From Rhizobium lentis (GTDB taxonomy: Bacteria; Pseudomonadota; Alphaproteobacteria; Rhizobiales; Rhizobiaceae): DNA of 64,000 bases. Location: the NCBI RefSeq assembly GCF_017352135.1, contig NZ_CP071454.1:3249001-3313000 (forward strand), read 5' to 3'. Within the stretch, counting starts at the first letter, position 1; every line of letters begins with the position of its first letter. This document shows, in pieces, positions 43,801-52,652 of the stretch. The notes under the pieces were generated by a model. It was not told where the DNA came from. It saw only the letters and a list, made by a program, of their open reading frames with translations, and searched no databases. Both the position numbers and the translations under genes were made by a program.

Positions 43801-46150
43801 CAACAGCACTCCGGTCGCGACCGACGATACGGGGCTGAGCCTTACCCGCAACGACAGCGTTGTCATCTCGATCGCCTCGCTCATCGGAAACGATACGGAT
43901 CCCAATGGCGATGCGATGACGATTTCGGCCGTCGGCAATGCGGTCAACGGCACGGTGACCCTCAACAAGCAGAACGGCACCATCATCTTCACGCCGGCCA
44001 ACAATTATTCGGGACCGGCAAGCTTCACCTATACGCTGTCGGACGGGCGGGGCGGCACGGATCAGGGCAATGTCAGCCTCACCGTGGATCCGGGCCCTGC
44101 CGGGGAGACGCTGTTCAAGTCAAGCGAAGGGCCGACGGGCGCGGGCTTCAACGAAGGCCAGGCGCTGGAACTCGGCATGCGGTTCTCCGCCGCGTCCAGC
44201 GGCATGGTGACCGGCATCCGCTTCTACAAGGCGTCCGGCGATACCGGCCCGCATACCGGCTCGCTTTGGACGGCCGACGGCACGCGGGTTGCAATCGTCA
44301 CCTTCGCCGATAGCGGCTCGGTGAGCGGCTGGCAGACCGCGACATTCTCGAACCCGGTGCATATTCTGGCCGGCACGACCTATGTCGCCTCCTACCATAC
44401 GACCGGCAGCTATGTGGCCACGGCAAACTATTTCACATCGGCCCATAGTAATGGCTCCCTGACCGCGCTTGCCGGCAACAACGGCGTCTTTGCCGAAGGC
44501 TCCGGTTTCCCGACGTCCAGCTACCAGTCGTCGAATTACTGGGTGGATGTTGTCTACAATCAGACGAGCAACGCGCTGCCGGTCGCCGCCAATGACAATG
44601 GCTACACGACCTATTCCGATACGGCGCTGTCGATTGCCGCAGCCAGCCTGCTCGCAAACGATACCGATGCCGATGGCGATCCGCTCAGCATCGCCGGCGT
44701 CAATGGTGCGGTCAACGGAACGGTGACTTTCAACAGCCAGACCAAAACCGTCATTTTCACACCCACGGCGGGTTATACGGGTACGGCAGGCTTCTCCTAT
44801 TCGGTCTCGGATGGGTTCGGCGGAACGGCGTCGGCCACGGTCAGCCTCACTGTCGCCACGCCGCCCGGCGGGGGCACGACGTCGAGCCTGTTTACCGGCG
44901 CGGATACGTCGGGGGTTGCCGCCGCCAATGACGCCAGCTCGGTCGAACTCGGCGTCAAGTTCATCGCTTCGGCCAGCGGCCAGATCGCCGGGCTCACCTA
45001 TTACAAGAGCGCCCAGGATACCGGCACGCATGTCGGCTCGCTCTGGACTGCAGGCGGCCAGCTTCTGGCCCAGGCGACCTTCATCAACGAGACGACGAGC
45101 GGCTGGCAGACGGTTTCCTTCACCCAGCCGATCGCTATCACGGCCGACACCACCTATGTGGCGAGCTATCATTCCAACGGCTTCTATTCGGCAACGGCGA
45201 ACTACTTTACGACGGACCATACGAGCGGCGCGCTGACCGCGCCGGCAAGTTCGATCAGCGGCGGCAACGGCGTCTATGCCTATGGCACAGGCAGCCTGTT
45301 CCCGAATTCCTCCTACAATGCCAGCAATTACTGGGTCGACGTGCTCTATCAGCAGGGCTCGCAGAATGCCGTTCCGGTCGCCGCCAACGACAGCGGTTTT
45401 ACGACCAATACGGGCACGCCAATCACCATCCAGGCCTCGGCGCTGCTTTCAAACGACAGCGATGCCAATGGCGATCCGCTCGCGATCACCGGCGTCAGCG
45501 GCGCGGTCAACGGCTCGGTCGCCTGGAATGCCCAGGCCCAGACGGTGACCTTCACGCCGACGGCCGGCTATGCCGGACCGGCGAGCTTCAGCTACGCGAT
45601 ATCGGACGGCAAGGGCGGCACGGCTTCGGCTCAGGTTGCACTCACCATCAATGACCCGGCTGCGGGACCGGAGCAGAATCTCTTTGCCGCCAACGCGACG
45701 CCCTCTGTCGTCTCCGTCAACGACAACCAGCCGGTCAATCTCGGCATGAAGTTCCAGGCTGATGCCGCCGGCTGGATCACCGCCATCCGCTTTTACAAGG
45801 CTGCGGACAATACCGGCCCGCACAGCGGCTATCTGTGGACGGCTTCCGGCACTCTGCTCGGCAGCGTCACCTTCAACAACGAGACGGCGAGCGGCTGGCA
45901 GACCGCGCAGCTCGGCCAGCAGATCGCCATCCAGGCAGATACCACCTATGTCGTGTCCTACTCGACATCAGGTCATTATTCGGCGACCGGCAATTACTTT
46001 GCGAGCGACGTGACGAACGGTGACCTGAAGGCTCCCGGCGGCAATAACGGCGTCTATGCCTATGGCTCAGGCGGGCTCTTCCCGACGAGCAGTTACAACA
46101 GCACAAACTATTATGTGGACGTGGCATTCAAACCGCAGCTCGCGGCGTAA
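40841..46150 (+). CDS. Giant repeat-rich extracellular protein with dimethylformamidase-like and DUF4082-like domains (copy 2)
   Basis: A 1769-residue paralogue of the protein at 27127. GGGAGGGG lies about 9 bases before the ATG at 40841 (another ATG is 7 codons earlier). No signal peptide is seen. Order: low-complexity N-terminus to about 215; dimethylformamidase-like domain at about 217-719 (YRIDIYRMGYYGGAGARKV, GHDEYW at 479-484, FWSGNECYWKVRW, FGAGTVFWSWGLSDNH); Ig-like segment at 732-827; then four DUF4082-like domains (about 832-985, 1087-1242, 1347-1504, 1608-1769) alternating with three cadherin-like/Big_9-type domains (NDTDPNGDAMTISAV, NDTDADGDPLSIAGV, NDSDANGDPLAITGV). It ends YVDVAFKPQLAA, almost the same tail as copy 1. 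A CobW-type GTPase starts 49 bases downstream, and a type I exporter lies 1.8 kb downstream. Function unknown; surface or secreted location is inferred. Confidence 0.88.
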   Translation: MRRIHVGNREYLSTFGGALSICRAPSAWSAVLGTATFVSSTSTDGSLSFASKGSFANPDAAAVPSSFTGSFSPGNIKQPAAPISLDGVQTASIPPTAMPAPAGDGGAQDPSTKTASVATMLQTATTSSERTVLGPDPYQEAATLPASPTLTGVTSDAGTADPATPPADPAAGAGTTSLRLQTSIASISLGPNQDVSTDSTATTATLAAPVVTAATPNKIALENLKQGNPISEWGLEGDGGGTIQGFATEISTNIGQTVDFKIATDSTHYRIDIYRMGYYGGAGARKVDSIEKSLTTAQIQPHPIVDMSLGLIDCGNWSVSASWQIPADAVSGVYFAKLVREDGTEDASIIPFVVRDDASTSDIVFQTSDTTWQAYNAWGGASLYYGEVPVDPADMIGYLPPNCSCGVTAIGRASAVSYNRPIITNTSPIGGSHDYIFGVESSAISWLEQNGYDVSYISGVDTARSGSLLLNHDAYLSVGHDEYWSAEQRANVEAARDAGVNLAFWSGNECYWKVRWESSIDGSGQAYRTMVCYKETWGTSSDPSSVGTGTWRDPRYADPGQEPENSLTGTMFQVDSYRQDTISIPYDYSNLRFWRNTEVSQLNEGDTYNLVQNLLGYEWDSDVENGFRPAGLINLSLSSVSVETYLRDYGTTVGSAVATHSLTMYRAASGALVFGAGTVFWSWGLSDNHQGPTTSTDRNVQQAMVNMFADMGIQPTTLDASLILATQSTDILKPTSSIASPIVGASFLEGQHVTITGTAQDFGGGIIAGVEVSTDGGQHWFKATGRESWSYNWVVQASGNYTVMSRAVDDSVNMEAPSAGKQVTVTLPGTQGLWTLAEKPAVEMAIDRDSVELGLRFQATTAGYVEGIRFYKGFYNIGDHVVSLWSANGTLLASGVSVGESLSGWQTVMFSSPIQIAAGTTYVASYHTNGFYSVTENYFGSTYASGALKAVDGGGVYAYGDNAGTFPGQSPGTGTNYWVDVVFDAGPNSTPVATDDTGLSLTRNDSVVISIASLIGNDTDPNGDAMTISAVGNAVNGTVTLNKQNGTIIFTPANNYSGPASFTYTLSDGRGGTDQGNVSLTVDPGPAGETLFKSSEGPTGAGFNEGQALELGMRFSAASSGMVTGIRFYKASGDTGPHTGSLWTADGTRVAIVTFADSGSVSGWQTATFSNPVHILAGTTYVASYHTTGSYVATANYFTSAHSNGSLTALAGNNGVFAEGSGFPTSSYQSSNYWVDVVYNQTSNALPVAANDNGYTTYSDTALSIAAASLLANDTDADGDPLSIAGVNGAVNGTVTFNSQTKTVIFTPTAGYTGTAGFSYSVSDGFGGTASATVSLTVATPPGGGTTSSLFTGADTSGVAAANDASSVELGVKFIASASGQIAGLTYYKSAQDTGTHVGSLWTAGGQLLAQATFINETTSGWQTVSFTQPIAITADTTYVASYHSNGFYSATANYFTTDHTSGALTAPASSISGGNGVYAYGTGSLFPNSSYNASNYWVDVLYQQGSQNAVPVAANDSGFTTNTGTPITIQASALLSNDSDANGDPLAITGVSGAVNGSVAWNAQAQTVTFTPTAGYAGPASFSYAISDGKGGTASAQVALTINDPAAGPEQNLFAANATPSVVSVNDNQPVNLGMKFQADAAGWITAIRFYKAADNTGPHSGYLWTASGTLLGSVTFNNETASGWQTAQLGQQIAIQADTTYVVSYSTSGHYSATGNYFASDVTNGDLKAPGGNNGVYAYGSGGLFPTSSYNSTNYYVDVAFKPQLAA

Positions 46151-46199
46151 CGCCCGCGAGGATGCAAGACCAAGCATGCTGTAAAGAGTGAGAGTATCG

Positions 46200-47432
46200 A
46201 TGATGCGTACAGACAACAGATTACCGGTTACGGTTCTCGCCGGGTTTCTCGGCGCAGGAAAGACGACTGTCCTCAATCATGTCCTGAGTAATCGTGAGGG
46301 TCGCCGGGTTGCTGTCATCGTCAATGATATGAGCGAGGTCAATATCGATGCGGATCTCCTGCGCGAAGGGGGTGGCGACCTCTTGCGCACGGACGAGACG
46401 CTTGTGGAGCTCACCAACGGATGCATTTGTTGCACGCTCCGCGACGATCTTCTGAGCGAAGTCCGCCGGCTCTCTGCCGCCGGCTGTTTCGACTACCTGC
46501 TGATCGAGGGCACCGGCATTGCCGAGCCGCTGCCGGTCGCAGCCACCTTCTCCTTCCGCGACGAGAGCGGGGCGGCGCTCTGCGACGTGGCAAGGCTCGA
46601 CACGATGGTCTGCGTCGTCGATGCGGTCAATCTTCTCGCCGATTACCAGAGCGCCGAGTTGCTTGCCGACCGCGGCGAAAGGCGCGACGGGGACGATGAG
46701 CGCAAGCTCGTCGAACTGCTGGTCGAGCAGATCGAATTTGCCGATGTCGTCATCGTCAACAAGGCAGGCGATGTGCCGTGCTCAATGCTCGCCGAGGTTC
46801 GCCGGGTCATCGCGGCGCTCAATCCGGATGCCCACGTCATCGAGGCGGTCTTCGGCCAGGTGCCGCTTTCCGCGATCATGGATACCGGCCTCTTCAGCGA
46901 GGCAAAGGCCGCCCGCCATCCACTCTGGCACAAGGAGCTCTTCGGTTGGGGCGACCATGTGCCGGAGACCGAGGAATACGGCATTTCAAGCTTCGTCTAT
47001 CGCAGCCGCCGGCCCTTCGAGCCGCTGAGGCTCAAGGCTTTCCTCGACAGGAAATGGGCCGGCCTCATCCGCGCGAAGGGGCACTTCTGGCTGGCGACAA
47101 GGCCCGATGAGATCGGCCTCCTGTCCATTGCCGGCACGCAATGCCGCATCGATACCAGGGGGTTCTGGTGGGCCTCCGTGCCGCGCGCGCAATGGCCGCG
47201 CTTTCCGCAATTCCGCCAGCTCATCGATCGGCATTGGGACGATGTCTGGGGCGACCGCCGCCAGGAGCTCGTCTTCATCGGTGCCGGCTTCGACAGTCAA
47301 GCCATCCACAGCGCGCTCGACGATTGCCTAGCCGGCGAGGAAACGAGCTTCAACCCGGAGATTGCCATCGGCCTTCGCGATCCGTTTCCGGCGTGGCGGC
47401 ACGATACGCACGCATCGGTCCGAAATGTGTGA
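46200..47432 (+). CDS. COG0523/CobW-family metallochaperone GTPase, copy 2
   Basis: Paralogue of the GTPase at 33574, clearly similar along its whole length. 410 residues from the ATG at 46200 (an in-frame GTG lies at 46188). Walker [10 protein letters not shown] at 15-23, [15 protein letters not shown] near 40 and the CxCC metal site ([11 protein letters not shown], Cys75, 77, 78) are present. [13 protein letters not shown] and the guanine-recognition stretch VIVNKAGD, again with NKxxD spacing, follow. The C-terminal CobW domain has [11 protein letters not shown] and [20 protein letters not shown]. It starts 49 bases after the second giant gene, so the two are probably co-transcribed. The last codons (after HASVRN) lie inside a palindromic repeat element at 47412-47456, which supplies the stop codon. 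The metal is unknown. Confidence 0.92.
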   Translation: MMRTDNRLPVTVLAGFLGAGKTTVLNHVLSNREGRRVAVIVNDMSEVNIDADLLREGGGDLLRTDETLVELTNGCICCTLRDDLLSEVRRLSAAGCFDYLLIEGTGIAEPLPVAATFSFRDESGAALCDVARLDTMVCVVDAVNLLADYQSAELLADRGERRDGDDERKLVELLVEQIEFADVVIVNKAGDVPCSMLAEVRRVIAALNPDAHVIEAVFGQVPLSAIMDTGLFSEAKAARHPLWHKELFGWGDHVPETEEYGISSFVYRSRRPFEPLRLKAFLDRKWAGLIRAKGHFWLATRPDEIGLLSIAGTQCRIDTRGFWWASVPRAQWPRFPQFRQLIDRHWDDVWGDRRQELVFIGAGFDSQAIHSALDDCLAGEETSFNPEIAIGLRDPFPAWRHDTHASVRNV

Positions 47433-47456
47433 AGCGGTTTTCGGATAATCCGATGC
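47412..47456. repeat. Intergenic palindromic repeat element overlapping the end of the GTPase gene
   Basis: Two nested stems: GCATCGG (47412-47418) with CCGATGC (47450-47456), and TCCGAAA (47419-47425) with TTTCGGA (47439-47445). The loop TGTGTGAAGCGGT resembles the loops of the elements at 52564 (ATGTGCAGCG) and, on the other strand, 61816 (reverse complement GTGTCAGCGGC). The design matches palindromic elements scattered between genes of Rhizobium. It overlaps the last seven codons and stop of the GTPase. Confidence 0.65.
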
Positions 47457-47505
47457 ATCGACTCAACGGCGAACAGATTTTTGATATCAACCAGGAGAGA
47501 GAACA

Positions 47506-47814
47506 ATGAGCAGCGAACTTTATGCAGATGGTATCGGCGAAATCACCATTACGGGAACGATCGTGCGCATCGACCTGATGTCGCTGTCGGCGACCGACCG
47601 CGACGCCAACAACAATCCGAAGCCGGTCTTCCGCCAGCGCATCATCATGCCGGTGGATGCCTTCGCCAATGCGGTCGATCTCATGCAGAAGGCGCTCGGC
47701 GGTCTCGTCGAAGCGGGCGCGGTTCGCCGCATCGGCGATATGTCGGCTGCGGCGGCTGCCGATATTCAGACGGGTCAGGCCGGCGCGTCGAACGCCTCGC
47801 CGAACTTCAACTGA
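47506..47814 (+). CDS. Small conserved-looking protein of unknown function before the type I exporter
   Basis: A 102-residue acidic soluble protein with an excellent ribosome site (AGGAGAGAG, 6 bases before the ATG). It has no signal peptide, membrane helix or cysteine. The N-terminal half looks like a beta strand-rich fold (YADGIGEITITGTIVRIDLMS, PKPVFRQRIIMPVDAF). A helix follows (NAVDLMQKALGGLVEAG), then a Ala/Gln/Asn-rich tail. The pattern of a strand region, RxRIIMP and a following helix is faintly like DUF3467-type proteins, but I would not assign it. It sits 73 bases after the GTPase and 96 bases before the exporter gene, so it may be part of the same secretion unit, for example as a regulator or export accessory. 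Confidence 0.75.
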   Translation: MSSELYADGIGEITITGTIVRIDLMSLSATDRDANNNPKPVFRQRIIMPVDAFANAVDLMQKALGGLVEAGAVRRIGDMSAAAAADIQTGQAGASNASPNFN

Positions 47815-47832
47815 TAACCAGGGTATGGAGCG

Positions 47833-47856
47833 CTGTGCGTCCATCCGGACGCGCAG
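47833..47856 (+). promoter_or_regulatory. Stem-loop between small gene and exporter gene
   Basis: CTGTGCGTCC (47833-47842), loop ATCC, GGACGCGCAG (47847-47856): a 10-bp stem with one T-G wobble. It lies 18 bases after the 102-residue gene's stop. There is no T run, so it may be an mRNA stability or attenuation element rather than a full terminator. Confidence 0.4.
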
Positions 47857-47910
47857 AGTTGCCCCGACTTTTGGAACAAAGCCGCGGTCTCGTATTGTTT
47901 CGGGTGGGCC

Positions 47911-50051
<2,141 letters not shown>

Positions 50052-50055
<4 letters not shown>

Positions 50056-51500
50056 ACGCGCATATCAGAAAATCCAGCGAGAACCTGCCCGTAGCCTCAA
50101 ACCATAGCCCTTCCGATAAGGGGCCGTCAGGCAGGGGCGGGCAGCTCACCGCCCGCCTGCCGCTGCCGCCGGCCATCGCGGAATTCCAGTCCGATGCCGT
50201 CGAGCTCGAAGAACGCGCTCCTCCGCGCATTGCGCGCATGACGCTTTACTGCGTGACCGCGCTGATTGCTGCGACCATCATATGGGCCTCCGTCTCGTCG
50301 ATCGACGAGGTGGTGATTGCGCCGGGCAAGCTCGTCACCACCCAGCCGACGATCGTCGTCCAGCCGTTGGAAACCTCCATCATCCGCACGATCGATGTGA
50401 AGGCCGGCGAGGTGGTGCTTGCCGGCCAGACGCTTGCAACACTCGATGCCACCTTCAGTCAGGCCGATGTCGACCAGCAGCGCGCGAAATTCAGCGCGCT
50501 CGATGCCCAAGTGAAGCGTATCGAAGCGGAGCTTGCCGGCGACGACTACGCTGCCATGGCCGGCAATACGCCTGACGAGATGCTGCAGGTGCAGCTCTTC
50601 GGCCAACGGCGGGCCTTCTACACGGCGCACCTGCAGAATTTCGAGCAGCAGATCGCCGGCCAGTCGGCAGCACTTGCCGCCAGCAGAAATCAGGAGGCCG
50701 TGCTCATCGACAGGCGCAACACGCTGTCGCAGATCGAAGGCGCTCGCACGCGGCTCTACGACAAGCAGAGCGGTTCGCTGATCACCATGCTCGGCTCGCG
50801 CGACGCTCGCCTCGACGTCGAATCCGATCTGACCGCCGTGCGCGGCAAGGCTGACGAGGCGGCGCATGCCTTTGCCAAGTTGAAAGCCGACCGGCAGGCC
50901 TTCATCGAGGATTTCCGCCGCGCCGCGATGGAACAGCTGGTGGAGCTGCGCGGCCAGCGCGACACGGCGGATGAGGAGCTGAAGAAGATGGAGCTGCGCC
51001 GCAACATGGTGTCGCTGACAGCACCTGCCGATGCCGTCGTGCTCGATCTCGCCCAGCGCTCCATCGGCTCTGTCGTGCGCGAAGCCGAACCGGTCGTCAC
51101 GCTGGTGCCGATCAACGTGCCGCTCGAAGCGGAAGTATCGATCAACACCCGCGACATCGGCCGCATCGCCGTGGGTAAGGAGGCGCGCATCAAGCTAGAC
51201 GCCTATCCCTTCCAGAAATACGGCACCGCATCGGGCGAGGTTCGCACCATCAGCCAGGACACGTTTACGACCGGCCAGCAGCAGGAACAGGCTGCCACGC
51301 CCAGCCAGCCGGCCGCGCCCTTCTTCAAGGCTCGCATCCTGCTTGCGGATACGAGGTTGAACGCCTTGGACGTGCCGGTCAGACTGCTGCCGGGCATGAC
51401 CGTGTCCACAGAGATCAAGGTGGGCAACAGGACGGTGATCTCTTATTTCCTCTACCCGCTGCTGCGCGGCCTGGATAATGCCATCCGGGAACCGAACTGA
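50052..51500 (+). CDS. HlyD-like type I secretion membrane-fusion protein
   Basis: Periplasmic adaptor joining the ABC exporter to TolC, 482 residues from the ATG that overlaps the exporter's stop. It has a cytoplasmic N-terminus, one membrane helix near residues 60-80 (LYCVTALIAATIIWASVSSI), and the HlyD start motif (IDEVVIAPGKLVTTQPTIVVQPLE around 80-105). A long coiled coil lies at about 130-330. The C-terminal lipoyl/beta-barrel part (SLTAPADAVVLDLAQRSIGSVV, GKEARIKLDAYPFQKYGTASG) ends with VLPGMTVSTEIKVG-like and SYFLYPLLRGLDNAIREPN sequence, characteristic of type I adaptors. It completes the secretion unit that follows the giant-protein modules. Confidence 0.95.
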
Positions 51501-51628
51501 AGGGCCGCAGATGAGGTGTAGGCAAGGGGCCTCCTGCACACGCCGGGGACGGGGGTGGCGCCGGGTTCCGGGCCGCCGAGCCAAACCATTTGAGTAGCAG
51601 GGAGCGGCATCCGATTCCGTTAATCAGC

Positions 51629-52525
51629 CTACCGGCAAGTGGCGAGAAAGGCGCGAATTGCTGCGGGGATATTGCCAAGATGGAGGAGGGGCGCGTGTCC
51701 TTGCCCCTCGGCGCTGTGAAGGATTAATCCGGAATGCAGTCGCGCCATCTCGCGCGCGGTTTCCTCCGACAGCAGCGGGGAATGTTCGCCGCGGATCAAC
51801 ATCAGCGGAAATCGGCTCAGGCTTTCGAATTGTGCCCAGAAATCGGGCAGCGACTGGCTGAAATCGATCGATCTCAACGCCTCTGCGATCGCCGGATCGA
51901 AGTCGGCGACCGGCCTTCCGCCGACGTCGCGATAAAGCGCAAGTGTCATCTCGCGCCAGTCTTCGGCCGCAAGCGCGGTAAACGAGGCGCCGTGATTTTC
52001 TAGCAATATATCGGCCGCCTCTTTCCAATCGGCCGGCGTCCTGCCGCTGTTGAGGTAGTCGCGGATCAGCGCCAGCCCTCTGGCCTCGATCGCAGGCCCG
52101 ATATCGTTCAGGATCACGGCTTCCAGAAGATCCGGCCGGGTCGCCGCGATCAGGTGCAGGATCAGTCCGCCGCGCGACGTGCCGATGAAAATCGCCCGCT
52201 CGATGCCGAATGCCGTGCAGGCTGCAACAATGTCGGCGGTCTCGACGGCGAGATTGTAATTGGCCTTGTTCTCGTCCCATGCGGAATTTCCACGCCCGCG
52301 CGAATCGAGCGTGATCACCCTGCGCGGGCCTGTCTTGTCGCGGCAGAGAAGCAGCGCAAGCGGATGAAAGTCGCGCGTGTTGCGGGTCAGGCCGGGCAGG
52401 CAGATCACCGGCAGCCGTTCGGCGGCCGCCGGCTCGTCGGGCCGGTAGTCGCGGGCATAAAGCGTCAGCCCGTCGGAAGAAGAGTAAAATCGTTCCTGGA
52501 AACCGCCTGCATCCATATCCGGCAT
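51629..52525 (-). CDS. Alpha/beta-hydrolase-fold protein
   Basis: A serine hydrolase of 298 residues from the ATG at 52525, which has GAGGG five bases upstream (an in-frame TTG lies 4 codons earlier). It shows LYARDYRP near residue 20, VICLPGLTRNTRDF as the oxyanion-loop strand, and ITLDSRGRGNSAW. The nucleophile elbow FIGTSRGGLILH (Ser in GTSRGG) lies near 115, and a late His in EGQGHAPLLH near 280 completes the triad with an Asp. The GTSRGG elbow is common in rhizobial hydrolases of unknown substrate. It is transcribed toward hlyD, convergently. Ester, lactone or amide hydrolysis cannot be told apart. Confidence 0.88.
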   Translation of the reverse strand: MPDMDAGGFQERFYSSSDGLTLYARDYRPDEPAAAERLPVICLPGLTRNTRDFHPLALLLCRDKTGPRRVITLDSRGRGNSAWDENKANYNLAVETADIVAACTAFGIERAIFIGTSRGGLILHLIAATRPDLLEAVILNDIGPAIEARGLALIRDYLNSGRTPADWKEAADILLENHGASFTALAAEDWREMTLALYRDVGGRPVADFDPAIAEALRSIDFSQSLPDFWAQFESLSRFPLMLIRGEHSPLLSEETAREMARLHSGLILHSAEGQGHAPLLHLGNIPAAIRAFLATCR

Positions 52526-52563
52526 CGCATCCCTCAAGACCTGTCTGATCCCGAAGTTCTAGA

Positions 52564-52607
52564 GCATGTCTCGCAAAAATGTGCAGCGTTTTGCGATAAA
52601 GACATGC
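52564..52607. repeat. Intergenic palindromic repeat element
   Basis: GCATGTC TCGCAAAA (52564-52578) pairs with TTTTGCGA ... GACATGC (52589-52607), with a 4-base insertion in the right arm and the loop ATGTGCAGCG. It is in the gap between the hydrolase and lytic transglycosylase genes. It has the same layout (outer stem, inner stem, similar loop) as elements at 47412 and 61816, and as repeats I recall between genes in many Rhizobium genomes. Confidence 0.7.
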
Positions 52608-52652
52608 GGAAAAACAAAGACAAGCCTGCTTTTCAAGCCGCGCCAAACGGCT

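Noticed and set aside
51501..51628. Possible terminator between hlyD-like and hydrolase genes
   Set aside because: GC-rich with small dyads, but no clear stem followed by a T run on either strand.
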